Shown here piece after piece: positions 1 through 11,290 of a stretch of 23,215 bases of DNA. The notes under the pieces were generated by a model, which did not search any database, was not told the origin of the DNA, and saw only the letters and a program-made list of their open reading frames with translations. Positions within the stretch are counted from its first letter, which is position 1, and every line of letters starts with the position of its first letter. The position numbers were made by a program, and so were the translations under genes. Source of the stretch: Dimorphilus gyrociliatus (Eukaryota > Annelida > Polychaeta > Dinophilidae); contig CAJFCJ010000074.1 of the NCBI GenBank assembly GCA_904063045.1, positions 1 to 23,215 on the forward strand, read 5' to 3'.

Positions 1-934
1 TTTTGAAATTTAAAATTTATTTTTCATAAGCTTAGCTATCTCTTATCTCTATTTTCTAAACCTTCCCATTCAAAGGGTGTTTTAATACTTACTCTGCTCA
101 ATGCTTTCCAAAGGCTTATTCATATTTTCAAAAAGATTAAGGATATTGCATTTTATAGGAATTTAGCTAGAACATGTTTATTTTTGCAAAAATTCACAGT
201 GGTGTCATCTGTCGTTCAATAAAACTAAAGTTTTTCTAAAATTCCACAGTTCTATGTATCACAATTGTATCATAGAGTGAATATCTTTTTATTATGCTTT
301 GATATGCTGATCCTCAGTCTAAACCGATCTGTTCTATTATATAATTTCTTTCAGTTGTCATTAATTAGAATTGCGTTAAACATTATAACTAGAAATTCGC
401 ACGCGCACTCTAATTTCAATTATTGAATTGACAAAGATTTCTATTACTCCTAAATATAAGTTAGTTACATTTGCCGTCTTTTAGTATTATTCGACACAAA
501 AATTCTGTGTAAATCAAAAATGTATTAAAGAGACGCTAGAACCTGACCAAGAGAATGTGTACGGAGTATAATTAGAACAACTATTGAAGAGTTGAGTAGT
601 TTGCTGATAAACACATTTTATATATAGTTTAAACCCTTGTTAACATATATGAGTGCACAATTAGTTTGACCTCTAAACTGTATGAAAGTAGCTCTGTCAG
701 ATTGTTTAAATGATTATAAAACAAAGTACACAAATCGAAGTGTTTAATTAAATCAATCCACAAAAATGTTCTTTTTACACTAACTTCAATTGAAGATAAA
801 GGAGAAATTATAATTGGGAGTGGTCTCTGTTTTTGTTATCTTTTTCTAACTTGAATTGAAAAATAGTTTTTAATCTTTTTCAAATGAAATTGATTTCTTT
901 TCATAAAAGTCTCTTTGAAAATTGTCCGTGTGAT
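1..934. other. AT-rich intergenic region
   Basis: I see no coding signal, RNA gene or repeat family in this stretch. It is AT-rich, with stops in all frames, and leads into the upstream region of the GPCR gene. Confidence 0.6.
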
Positions 935-976
935 AATATATATCATATTCATATATATATATATATATTCATATAA
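935..976. repeat. AT dinucleotide microsatellite upstream of GPCR
   Basis: An interrupted (AT)n tract ends about 30 bp before the GPCR start codon. It may serve as a TATA-like element, but the low complexity prevents picking a single TATA box. Confidence 0.6.
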
Positions 977-1006
977 GGTTCAACGCAAAACAAAAAGAGA
1001 AAAACC

Positions 1007-2068
1007 ATGGACAATCTTACAAACTCTTCGTTGGAGACTGATTCCTTATTCCCTGAAGCCAAGGCACTAACTATCGTAGTATATGGTTTGCAGTCAATTT
1101 TCTTGATTTTTGGAACAGTTGGAAATGTTCTTAGCTTTTTGGTTTTCAGCAGAGAAACAATGAATAGAACAACATTATCTTTATTTGTAAGATACCTATC
1201 AGTTTTTGACACTCTAACTTTATTTTCAAATATATTGTTCAATTTAAAATCGCTTCACGGCTTTATTACTGTAAGTCAACCAGTTTTGAAATATTTCTTT
1301 TGTTCATTCTCAATTTTTTTCACATTTTGGAGTGGGCATATATCCAGTTCGTTAGTAGCAGCGATGACTATAGACAGGAGTATTCATGTACTATTTCCAA
1401 CAAAATCTAAAACTATATCAACCAAGTTCCGAGCAAAAATTGTTTGTTTCTGCATAATATTATTTTTTACAGTATTTTATCATTTCTTTTTCTATGCTTT
1501 TGGCAATGTAATAGTAATGCGTGATCCTAATGATAAATGGTCTTCATCTGTATATTGTCAGGGTGGTAATGCCAACTTTGAGTACTTTTTATATAAAATT
1601 GTTGGTGTGCTAGATACGCTATTTTATACTCTTCTACCTTCAACAATTATCACTATTTTCAATCTTTTAATCATAAATGCATTGATTAAAGCAAGAAAAG
1701 AAAGAGCAACAATGACTCAGAATAATACATCAAAAACTGATAAAAAATCAACTCAGATGACAATCATGCTTCTCTTAGTTTCAACATATCTCATGATTGT
1801 AACTCTGCCGGTTGGTTTATTAACATGGTATTTACAATACTCTGGAGTATGGCAGGAAGCTTCTCTTAAAGAAACAAACAAATTACTAGTAATTAGTGGA
1901 ATTTTCAATACTATAGCAGTTAGTAATAGTGCAATTAATTTTTATATTTATTGCTCTACTGGTGAAAAGTTTCGAAAAGAGCTTGGTTTACTCTTCTCTG
2001 GTAAAAATTCCGAAGAAACAACATCAAACTTTTCAACATTTTCCACTAAAGCAAAAGACTCACAATGA
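1007..2068 (+). CDS. Class A (rhodopsin-like) G-protein-coupled receptor, intronless
   Basis: A seven-helix plasma-membrane receptor of 353 residues in a single exon. The start ATG has a good animal context (accATGg). Two N-glycosylation sites lie in the short N-terminus (N3, N6). TM1 (about 22-48) has the conserved GN (N40). TM2 is about 57-80. C99 before TM3 and C184 in extracellular loop 2 can form the class A disulfide. TM3 ends in DRS (123-125) in place of DRY. TM4 is about 144-166, TM5 about 199-226 and TM6 about 250-275, with P268 but no canonical CWxP. TM7 (about 292-316) ends NFYIY (311-315), a variant of NPxxY, followed by a basic helix 8 (KFRKEL). The style resembles invertebrate peptide-receptor-like orphan GPCRs, but no ligand can be assigned. 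A second, broken GPCR lies at 17041-17631. Confidence 0.9.
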   Translation: MDNLTNSSLETDSLFPEAKALTIVVYGLQSIFLIFGTVGNVLSFLVFSRETMNRTTLSLFVRYLSVFDTLTLFSNILFNLKSLHGFITVSQPVLKYFFCSFSIFFTFWSGHISSSLVAAMTIDRSIHVLFPTKSKTISTKFRAKIVCFCIILFFTVFYHFFFYAFGNVIVMRDPNDKWSSSVYCQGGNANFEYFLYKIVGVLDTLFYTLLPSTIITIFNLLIINALIKARKERATMTQNNTSKTDKKSTQMTIMLLLVSTYLMIVTLPVGLLTWYLQYSGVWQEASLKETNKLLVISGIFNTIAVSNSAINFYIYCSTGEKFRKELGLLFSGKNSEETTSNFSTFSTKAKDSQ

Positions 2069-2260
2069 AATAGTCTACGCCTTTCACATGTCTGAGAGAG
2101 AGAGGGATCTTACTGTTGTTATCTATTGTTTATTAAAATATAGTTGTAAATGTGCACATTCTTATGTAGGTCTTTTCCAAGTTATTGTCAAGTCAACTCC
2201 TGCAATCTCCTGCAATTTTTGATTAATCTCTATTAATAATACTTAACACCTTTCTGATGG

Positions 2261-2266
2261 AATAAA
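2261..2266 (+). terminator. Polyadenylation signal AATAAA (GPCR gene)
   Basis: The hexamer lies about 190 bp after the GPCR stop codon and is the nearest AATAAA. Confidence 0.4.
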
Positions 2267-2735
2267 TGCATGCAGGACACTAACAATTAGCTGTTTATTC
2301 AATTGGTAAAAATCAGTTATGAATATTCATAAACTAATTCAAACATAATGAATACAGAGCTATATTTTAAAATTAAGATTTTAAATCTTTCACACACCAA
2401 TTTGAATTGAATTGTATAAGGTTTATTAAAAATGTTATTGAATTAACAGAGTTAAGAATTTAATATTGAATTATTAAAAATATTTATTACAAGCGTTTTT
2501 ATCCTTTTTGTAACGTTATTATTGTCAGTTTGAAAACTACTCAAATTCTACTGAACCGACAGAAATAATTTTAAATTTAATGAAAATCTTGAAATATTTA
2601 TTACTGAATCAACCCTAAAAGCATAGCTGTAGAGTATTCAAAGTAAATTTAATAAACACCGAATTTCTGTTTGGACACATAAGAAATTTAATGTGACAAG
2701 AAAATGCGCACAAATGCATGGCTTTACCTAAACTA
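2267..2735. other. AT-rich intergenic region
   Basis: I see no gene or recognisable repeat between the GPCR 3' end and the pyrimidine tract. Confidence 0.5.
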
Positions 2736-2736
2736 T

Positions 2737-2880
2737 ATCCCTTTCTCTCTTTTGCTCTATCTTCTTCTTCTCTGTCTCAGTGTCTCTGCATCTGCTTTTT
2801 CCTCAGTCACTATCTGCTTCTCTTTCCATCTTCATCTATCCTCTCCCTCTTACCTTCTCTCTATCTCTGTACTATTACTT
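2737..2880. repeat. Long polypyrimidine (CT-rich) tract
   Basis: About 140 bp in which the plus strand is overwhelmingly C and T, built from irregular TCTC, CTTC and TCTG words. A Leu/Ser-rich open frame through it is a composition artefact. It ends about 180 bp upstream of the beta-lactamase-like gene. Confidence 0.75.
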
Positions 2881-3061
2881 AAATATAACTATATATATTT
2901 TGTATAATTAATCCTTTGTCAATCTCTCTTATCATTATCTTTGATGTTTTGAAATCCAAAAAAAAATTAGAAAATGAGTCATTCATAATCTCTTTAGCTG
3001 ATTAAGAAAATTGATAAATGATGATAGTATAATTTTATTGCTCATCATACGATTTGAGACT

Positions 3062-4839
3062 ATGGAATTAAAACATATTGTGCTTTTTCTTTCCTTTTCT
3101 CTTGTTTTTTGTTCAAGTAATTCAAGAATTTTAACTAATGAACAAATTGCCAACAAAATAGATGAATATGTTGGTGGTCTTTTACAATGTAGAAAATTTA
3201 TAGGAGCTAATTTAGCAGTTGTTAAAAATGGAAGTGTTATATTAACTAAAGGTTATGGTTTGGCTAATGTCAGGAGGAATGAATCTGTCACAACAAATAA
3301 TAAATTTCCTATTGCCTCAATCACTAAGAGCTTTACAGCATTACTGGTAATGAAATTACTAACAGAGAAACAGTAAGGAAAAAATTTTTCAAGTTAAAGC
3401 TATTAAGAAACCACTTTTCTTTCAGAATAAGCATTGATACAAAGGTCAAAGATTTATGGTCAGGATATACAGCCTGGTCTGGATATAGATATCATGATTT
3501 AACACTCAGGGATTTTCTTGCTCATAAAACTGGCACACCCAGACATGATTTTATTTTGATTTTAGGAGGACAGAATAGAGAAAATGTTGTGAATAAGATC
3601 AGATTTTTAAGACCAAATTTATCACCAAGAATTGAACATCAATATCATAATTTGTTTTATGTATTAAGTGGTAAAATTGCTGAAGTGATTGCTGATAATG
3701 GCAAAGATTGGGAAAATCTCATTGAAGATAATTTTTTTAAACCAATTGGAATGGAAAATTCAGGTTTCTATGATAAACAAGACAATTATAATGGTTTTGT
3801 ATCACCATATGTTCCCTCCTCTAATGGAACACATGTCAACCTTGTCGAATATCCAGCTGATGTTTGGAGGTGTGTGCCTTTTGTTCTGATTGTTCTTGTT
3901 TTTCCTATCAAAAGCATTTAAATTCTTTAAACCACTTGTTTTTAATAATCATTTTTCAGAAATGTTGGCAGAGCTGGACCATCAGGTTCCATTGTTTCAA
4001 CGGCATATGATATGGGTAAATGGTTAGCAATGATTCTAAACAGAGGTGTTGCCTTGAATGGTAAAAGGATTCTAACAGAAGAAGCCATTGAGCGCGTATT
4101 CGCTAATGAGATATCATTTAATGATTTTATACCAGAACTATTAGGTAACAAACCAGAATTAGGTAAAAGAACAAGTTATGGTCTGGGCTTTTGGAATGGA
4201 TATCAATCTGGTGTTGAATTTCATCAACATGGAGGTGATTTAACTGGTTTCCATTCAACTCATATCCTTATAAGATCTATAAAATCTGGTTTTTCCTTTT
4301 CAACAAATCATGGCCAACAATCACTTGAAAGAGCAATTTTGGAAAATTCTATCCATGATATACTCATGGGAAGAGATCCATCAATCTCCTTAGACGAGGC
4401 TTGTAATTCTGCCTTATATGAGAATCACAATTCTGATACAACATTTCCAAACATACAAAATATTCCAAAATATTCTGAACTTATAAAAATACAAAGATTC
4501 AATAACAACAATATTACAAAATATACTGGTAAATATGATAATTGGGCCTATGGATCCATTAGTGTTAAAAGCACTGGTGCTGCCATCTTTCGGCTGTCTC
4601 TAGATTATGGAAATATGGGACGGTTTAACCTGTTACCGACAGAAAACGATACGTATATTGGAATTTCCAAACCTGGGCCTAGTGCAATAATACCGAATAT
4701 GATTTTTCATTTTGAAGATGAACAACATGGAAGAATGAACAAATTAGTGGCACTTTCATTTGAGATATTAGATCCACCAATATTTGAAAGATCATTAGGT
4801 CCAGAACCACCAGTCTATCATGAAAAATGTAGTGATTAA
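3062..4839 (+). CDS. Secreted beta-lactamase-like serine hydrolase, three exons
   Basis: Proposed exons are 3062-3372, 3426-3869 and 3960-4839, giving 544 residues. Both introns are GT-AG (53 and 90 bp) and keep the frame (CA|A, AG|A). Residues 1 to about 18 form a signal peptide, so I start at the second ATG of the open frame; an upstream in-frame ATG at 3011 would spoil it. All three motifs of the serine beta-lactamase/penicillin-binding fold are present: nucleophile SITK (86-89), YHN (177-179) and HGG (342-344), the third in place of KTG. The C-terminal ~130 residues look like the beta-rich domain that often follows the catalytic domain. Family: beta-lactamase-related serine hydrolases (class C/LACTB-like, known in invertebrates including secreted forms). 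Animal members are usually peptidases or esterases, not resistance enzymes. The substrate is unknown. Confidence 0.88.
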
Positions 4840-4845
4840 TTTGTT

Positions 4846-4912
4846 AATAAATATGGTTTACTCCTATATAGGCATAGGAGATGTCATAAGTTTTGACAGA
4901 GAAGAAAATAAA
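4846..4912 (+). terminator. Two polyadenylation signals (AATAAA) after hydrolase gene
   Basis: AATAAA occurs at 4846-4851, 7 bp after the stop codon, and again at 4907-4912. Either could end the transcript; the second leaves a more usual 3' UTR. Confidence 0.45.
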
Positions 4913-4929
4913 CATTGTGGTATAGAGAT

Positions 4930-6280
4930 TGCCTCTTAAATTATTCTCAAAATTCGTTAGTTTAGGGAACATAGACTTAGTTTGTAATAATTCTGCAAGT
5001 CAAAATTTGCAGTTTTCAGATTATTTTGTCATTTACTTTTTATACATAGTTTTTTCATTAAATTTTTTAACGATAATGATATATCACATTGAAAATGAGA
5101 TTGAAATGTCATTTCAAGTTTTTCGGCAGATTATTACATTTATGAATCATTTTTTAATATTATAGGAAATTATTAGAGGATAATCAATTGTCTTTGGTGA
5201 AGATTATTTGTCCTATTGAAAGGGATATAAACTTATTTCAACTAACTAGTCTTCAGAGACATTCATTTCCAGAGTCTTTTACATGATATTTGCAGTAGTT
5301 GCCATAGTATTGGAAAGGAGAGATATGGTGAATTTCAAACTTTAATGTATTAGAATCGCCTATTTGGTGCAATTTTGGAATGAAGATAAAAAAATTAATT
5401 AATTAGCTAAGAAACTTAATTAGTACAATTATTAATTTAAATCATTCAAACAGTTTTTAAGTTGTTTGCTTGTTTGTTTAAGTTTTAATAAATATACTAA
5501 AATATCATTAAGTTTCAAAAACTAAAATTGACTGTATTGAACACTTTAAAAAAAGTTTACGTATTTAATTTTAGCCATGTGTCAAACACATTATTCTTCG
5601 GTTAAAGTATAAATTAAATTATTGAAATTAAAGGATTGATCTGGATGCGACAGAAAGCCTTGTCTATGCCTAATCTTTTCCATTAGCATTATTCCTTCAA
5701 CAAGTTCATTGACTTTTTATTTAATAGATAAACAAAAATATTTCATTGAAAGTCAAATGGAAAAATAATGACAATTTGCATTGAATTTTTCAAAAATTTA
5801 AAATACTATATCAATAAAAACCAATAGTTTTTTGAAAATTAAATAACACCATTTGCTCACTTTTTAAATGTTTAACTTATATTCTCTTAGTTGAAATATC
5901 TTCTATCTTATCTGAGGATAAAGTCACCTTCTTTTGGTATCCATTTATTAAAGTTGTCATAATACCAAATGTTATTTTTTTTATTCTGCTGATTAAAGCA
6001 AAAAAGATGATGATGATTTAAAACTTAAAAATCTTGCTATGCCTTTTGATTAGTTTTTCTTCATAATAAAAAAAATAAAGAAATAGCCTAAAATAGAATT
6101 TAAATTAATTTCTTTTTTTGTCTTTATTACAGATAACCGATTTGTAGAAAATATCCTATTTTTATCATAAATATCTCTTATCTTAGACTAATCCTTTTAA
6201 TTGAAATAAAAAACACACGTACATAGTTACACACTTAATCACACCATCTGCTCAAAATCTGACAAATCAACAGTTTTGAA
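4930..6280. other. AT-rich intergenic region
   Basis: About 1.35 kb with only short frames that show no domain, composition bias or splice logic. I see no gene, tRNA or repeat in it. Confidence 0.5.
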
Positions 6281-6283
6281 ACA

Positions 6284-6292
6284 CTATATATA
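6284..6292 (+). promoter_or_regulatory. TATA box of chitin-binding/TSP1 gene
   Basis: A TATATATAC element lies 65-73 bp before the start codon at 6357. It would place transcription initiation near 6315 and leave a leader of about 40 nt. Confidence 0.45.
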
Positions 6293-6356
6293 CAACAGGA
6301 GATGGAACATTGTGAAGAACAGAAATTACAAGACACTCTAACCGAATTGACAACAA

Positions 6357-8317
6357 ATGAAAATGAATTATCTAGTCTTGTTTACTTTAGGTAGATTATT
6401 GTTTTCTCTCTTGAAATCTATATTGAAATATTTTTATCAGCAGCTATTTACATTTTTAAATGTAACAATGCGAGTTTTGTTTGTCCAATCGATTCGGATC
6501 AAACACCAATTAATGGAGCTTATAGAGATCCAAATCTTTGTGGAATTTATTATCGTTGCGTTAATGGTATTGCCTATCCTCAACAATGTCCACCTGGACT
6601 TCATTTTCAACTTTCCGCTACACCTTGCCATTTCTTTGCCTGCGTTCAACCCAGCCAATCGGATTGTTTAAAAGAAAATCCAAAAAATAAAAATGCAGAA
6701 AGTTCAACTGGAAAGGGGGATTCTTCCCTTTTAAAATCTATTGTTCAAGGCAAGAGACTTCAGATAAGAGCCAACGAATGTTTACCAAATTTGAATAGTA
6801 CTGTTGCAAGTTCAGAGAATCCTTCTCTTTATTATAATTGCGTAAATGGGGTAGCTTGGCCTCAACAATGTCCTCCTCAGACAAAATTTAACCCAACTTT
6901 TAACTTTGACAAATGTTTAGGTGAAATTTGTAGAAAATCTTCGGATGGATCTCAACCTATACATGGAAGTTGGAGTGAATGGTCCGAATGGAGCGCATGT
7001 CAACCAATATGCGGAGATGGATCGAGAACAAGAACCAGACTGTGCAATAATCCTCCTCCATCGAATGGAGGCAACAATTGTCGAGGTCAGTCATCCGAAA
7101 TTGAACAATGTACAAATGGACCCTGTTCGCAAAATGGTTCAGCCTTTATGGTCTCTCTAACGGAAAGAACCAACGGAAATGCTGGAATTATGAACTGGAC
7201 ATCGGTGAATCTAAATTCTGGTGGTATGTTTAATGCTGAAAATAATGAGGTAACAATTAAAACTTCTGGTTTGTACTATTTTTCAATGGTATCAACCACA
7301 ACCAATGGAAATCTAATAAATATGGCAATGGAAAAGACTGGAATAAATCTTGGAATAACCAGAGCAGCTTATGAAAACGCAGAAGGTCCGGAAACTATGT
7401 CAAGGTCGGGTCTAGCTCTTCTAACTCCTGTCTTTAAACCTCAAATGAGATTGATAGCCCCAACGAGCCTTTACAGTACAAGCGAGGGAAGGGAAACTTC
7501 TTGGTTAGGCTTTCATTATGAATCGGATAGTTATCTATTTTGCGGAAGTAATAGACGTCTTCCTGGCGGATACGTAAAGTGGCCTAGAATTACGGCAATG
7601 AAAGGATTTAGAGAGAATAGCATCTTATCACAATTTAGAGTTGACTCGACTGGTCTATATTTTCTGAATGCTGGAATGCTGTCTGGTTTCAGTCATGGAG
7701 ATCAACATAGAATGCGTATATTAAATGTTCAAATATTTCGCAATAATGCTTTATTTGCCACTTTTTTGAGTCTTTCCGCATCAATTCAAAATAATTTGGG
7801 AACTGAACAATTCTCTAGATCAAATCTAGTTAATCTACTTGAGGGTGATGTCTTAACTGCCCATGTAGTATTGCCTATTGCTTCATCAGCTGGACCACTA
7901 GCCGGAATTAATACTGAAACTTATATGAGTGCTTTCAAATTGAATAAGTCATTAGTCTACTTTCAAGCTAAAGATACGGATAATACTTGCGATGAATTTA
8001 GGCGTATTAATTTAAAAAATATCGACATGGATTCAACTTCATCTTGGAATGCAACAAGAAATGAATACGTTGTAAAAAGAGCCGGAATTTACTATATAGA
8101 GTTTACTTTTCAAAAGTACTACAATTCAAAATTGGAGTTAAGAATGTTTTTGAACGGCGAAAGAATTGCATTATCAATGAAACATAGTAGTTTAGATAAA
8201 AATTTTCTATTTACAAGAACTCTTCTACTAAATTTAAAGGAGACTGATAAATTCCATTGGGAGAACTATGGTTGTATTAGCGAAAAAGCATTTGTTACTA
8301 TAATTCAAACTTCTTAA
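6357..8317 (+). CDS. Secreted protein: two chitin-binding (peritrophin-A) modules, TSP1, three C1q/TNF-like modules
   Basis: Proposed exons are 6357-6390 and 6444-8317 (53-bp GT-AG intron, codon G|CT), giving 635 residues. The first exon and the start of the second encode a hydrophobic signal peptide (1 to about 17). Chitin-binding type 2 module 1 spans about 25-78 (C25, C44, C50, C60, C73, C78). Module 2 spans about 124-174 and keeps the YYNC and PQQCPP signatures but lacks the second of the six cysteines. A TSP1 repeat follows (about 185-239: WSEWSEWSAC, RTRTRLC, QCTNGPC), with likely C-mannosylated tryptophans. Three beta-rich segments (about 243-372, 373-514, 516-635) each carry a C1q/TNF-like (G)hYyhs motif: SGLYYFS, TGLYFLN, AGIYYIEF. 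The likely role is an extracellular matrix, cuticle or lectin-like protein binding chitin or glycans. CBM14 and TSP1 are near certain; the C1q-like assignment is moderate. Confidence 0.9.
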
Positions 8318-8345
8318 AAGTTGAATAATAAGTTTTATTGTTGAT

Positions 8346-8351
8346 AATAAA
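8346..8351 (+). terminator. Polyadenylation signal AATAAA
   Basis: It lies 29 bp after the stop codon of the chitin-binding/TSP1 gene and about 75 bp before the retrotransposon insertion, so the insertion probably left this 3' end intact. Confidence 0.5.
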
Positions 8352-8425
8352 TTAAGTTTTGGCATAAAACTATCATAAATTATGAGTAGTATCGATAGTC
8401 TTAACACTTAATCTATATATTTACT

Positions 8426-8673
8426 TGTAGTCGATGAATGAATAGCGAGTGTAGGTTAAAGCTATTTCCACCGACTTTACCCATATGCACATTAAAGATT
8501 TAAGGTATATACTAGTAAATATAACAGTAATAATAAGTAATAATGTGTCGAAATAACAAAGGGTACTGAAATACGGTTAGGTTTAAAAATATATATAACG
8601 TAAAGTAATTATAAAATAATGTAAAGGGAATTTGGCTCACTGCCAAATTTAGGCGATGTACCCATCGACTACA
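8426..8673 (-). repeat. 3' LTR of BEL/Pao element
   Basis: 248 bp, matching 12478-12725 except for about 8 substitutions that I counted by eye (about 3% divergence). Its ends are a perfect 10-bp inverted repeat, TGTAGTCGAT / ATCGACTACA. The last pol reading frame runs into this LTR. Confidence 0.95.
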
Positions 8674-9345
8674 CTGGCCTGGGGAAGAATGGGGGAAAAA
8701 GGCTCGTTTAGTAGGTAAGGGATGATATCTCTCACGTCTCTTTCTATGTTACTGTGACTGGTGTAAATCTCATATGTAGGGTTAGTCAATTTCCGAGTTA
8801 TTTCTCCCAGTTTATATTTGTATGTCGATCTCTGATCCATGTATAGAACAGACCCATAGGTTTAATTAAACCTATGATTCTTTCAATCACTCCCATTTTA
8901 TGGGAAGCGTAAGGGGAATTGAATTTCCACTGGATGTGCCTTACACTTGAATGATCGTTGATCAATTTATACAGCCTTTTAAAGGTTGGTGCCGAGTCTG
9001 AAATTATTGACTTTGGCCAACTCCAATTGTTCATAAATATTTGGAACTCCGTCATTAATACCTCAGTAGCCAGGGAAGTGGTGGGTATAATTTGGACTGC
9101 CCTGGATCTCAAGCATGAGATGATGAGCAGATAGACTTTATTCTTTCCAGTGGTCCTGCATAAAGGTCCAGTAAAGTCCATGGCAATGTCTTGGAACAGA
9201 CTAATAAACTCTCCTGTTTGGGATTCTGGTAGGCTTGCCATCTGTAGAATCAGTTTTTTATGGTTTCTAGCAACACATAATTTACACCTCTTTAGAATGC
9301 TAGAGATTCCTGTTGTTGCATAAAGAAGGTGTAGTTTCTTGGCTA
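8674..9345 (-). pseudogene. Integrase part of BEL/Pao pol, broken
   Basis: A second zinc-ligand pair (CKLC) lies near 9265-9285. The catalytic core on 8798-9241 shows the DDE integrase pattern: AMDFTGP (first D), ISDSAPTF (second D, with S in place of the usual N) and GVIERI (E). The frame is broken near 8798-8840, where the core frame stops and the C-terminal part continues in another frame into the LTR. It would insert element cDNA; these breaks make it inactive. Confidence 0.85.
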
Positions 9346-10371
9346 GGTTTGCCCAAAGGCATGTTTATTTTCGTGGTGAACGAAATATATCAATTTAAGG
9401 ACGATAGGGTGACGAGCATCGATAATGATCTTCTTTCTTTCCTCCCTCTCATCTAACCTTCCCATCATCACATATATCCCATTTTCGTCCTCCAACAATG
9501 AATATGAGTCTATTAGTTTATGGATAGGCATTGTACTTTGAACAAGTTTGTATAATTGTAACTCTGCTGTTTCGATTTCTCTTGTATTTAACTCATGGTC
9601 CTTTATTCTGTCACATGGACGAGATTGAATGTTGAACTTAAATCTTAGTATCCAAGCCAAAGTTTGTCTCATTTTTCGCCAGTCTCCCAATATTTCGAAT
9701 GTGGATTCTGTGATGCACATATTAATTGAGGCCTTTGGTATGTCACAATTGACTTTTATTTCTTTGAAATCGTCCCACTTTTCCTTCATCCTTTTTCTTG
9801 ATTTCGTTAGGAAATCTGCTGGGTTGTCATCAGAGCTAGTTAGAAACCAGCTCGCTATCGCTTTAGTGTTCAGGATAGATTTTACTGCATGACCTATATG
9901 TTTAGTCAGCTTTAGATCGTCATTTTCTAGGTAACTGATAACCACCTTACTATCAATGAAAATTTTGATGGGTACGTCCAGGAAAATAGAGTGGTATGGT
10001 TTAATAAAGTTGGCGGCTCTTATAGCTGCCATCAATTCTGCTTGTGGAATTGAGGACCTCGGCGAGGAGAAGAGATGGGAGGACGAAGCTAAAAGGTAGC
10101 CCTTTTCTTTACGGATTCCGTATACAGCCGCGCCATAAGCAATGTCAGTGGCATCCGCATAAATCTGGATATTTTCTGGGGGTGGTATATATCTCGAAAC
10201 CGAATACGAGCCTGATATGTTCTTGAGGACCTTGGTGATAATATCTTGTTCTTTACATGTATCATCCCAGTTAACGCCATGAAAAAGTGTAATCAGGATT
10301 TTGGCCTGAAGTTTCATTGGTTGGATGAAACCCATGATGTCATAGATCTTTGCAATGAAAGAGTAAAAGGC
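9346..10371 (-). pseudogene. RNase H and zinc-binding part of BEL/Pao pol
   Basis: A 330-codon open frame (9343-10335) with an RNase H-like domain: YADATDIAYGAAVY (first acidic residue), a PQAELMAA helix (E), IDSKVV (D) and DDNPADF. At its end the zinc-binding HHENKHAFG is seen; the next part of the protein lies in another frame, so a one-base shift sits near 9345. Upstream, a TGA at 10372-10374 interrupts the link to the reverse transcriptase. Confidence 0.88.
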
Positions 10372-11290
10372 TCATTTAGTTATGGGTTGATCAGAATCTC
10401 TATTTGGTATGATAACTTCGATCTCATCTCGAATTGGGATATATGTCAGTCCTAAGACTTTGATAGGTTCTTGAATGAATTTAATGTTCAAGGTTGAATG
10501 AATGCTGATCCATTCATTATTCGTATTATATTTAGTCAGGGGTAGTCCTTTAGCTGCCAGTTCTTTGTGAAGGCGAAAAGCCAAGTTTTCTAGTTCTTTC
10601 TCGTTATCTCCCACCAGGATCAGGTCGTCCATATAAAAGGATTTCAAGATAACTCTCTTTTCTCTATCATTGAGGGATGTCGCTTGTTTGATAGTAGCAT
10701 TTAGTGCCATACAAGCGACGAATGGAGAGCTGGGTGCACCGAATATGTGGTGTGTCATTACTGCAGCTAGTAATTTGTCTCTGTTTCTTGGATCTTCATA
10801 AAGAAATCCGAAGTAGGTTGATGTTTTGTGTCTACTCTTATGTTCATGAACATTTGTTTTATGTCCACTAATATGAAGTAAGGTTGTGTCCGCCACAAAG
10901 TTTGAATGTGTGCCTGGTTTGCCAGTAATGAAGGTCCTGTAAGGAGAGCATCATTCAGGGAATAACCTTTATATTTCGCTGCCCCATCAAAGATGATTCG
11001 TGTAGTTTCCTTTTTTGGATTTGATACACCGTGATGAGGAAGATAAAATTTAACTTCCTTATGTGGTACCTGTTGGGCGTAATCATTGTTGAATAGGGAT
11101 TGAATTCCTTTCTTGTACTCATCATTATATATAGGTTTCCAACAAATAGCGTTAAATCTATTCCTAGGGTAGGAGTGATTATTAGTTAGTATGTCTGGAT
11201 TGAATTTAAAAGGAAGAGGGAACGTCCAGTAAGTTTTTGATGGTTGAACATAATCTGGTCTATCTAAACATAGGTCTATCTTGTTTTGAA
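10372..11290 (-). pseudogene. Reverse transcriptase part of BEL/Pao pol, broken
   Basis: The polymerase palm is recognisable: LPHHGVSNPKKETTRIIFDG near 10980-11040 (first catalytic Asp), SLNDALLTGP, LVDIKQMF near 10850-10880, HHIFGAPSSP and FYMDD near 10620-10645 (catalytic pair). The reading frame shifts at about 10800-10830, between VDTKHQ and FGFLYED, and ends at TGA 10372-10374, where the family usually has a Thr-Lys-Arg. A CGA to TGA transition is the simplest explanation. Confidence 0.9.

Noticed and set aside
2704-2907. Leu/Ser-rich open frame as a small membrane protein
   Set aside because: It is the translation of a polypyrimidine tract, with no start context, splice logic or domain.
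4929-5165. Open frame after the hydrolase gene
   Set aside because: AT-rich composition, no recognisable domain, and it follows closely after a polyadenylation signal.
6357-6671. 104-residue open frame starting at the same ATG as the chitin-binding gene
   Set aside because: Only its first 34 bases are coding. A 53-bp intron moves the true reading frame to the one with the cysteine-patterned chitin-binding module.
10044-10226. Plus-strand frames inside the retrotransposon
   Set aside because: They are antisense shadows of the RNase H coding region.
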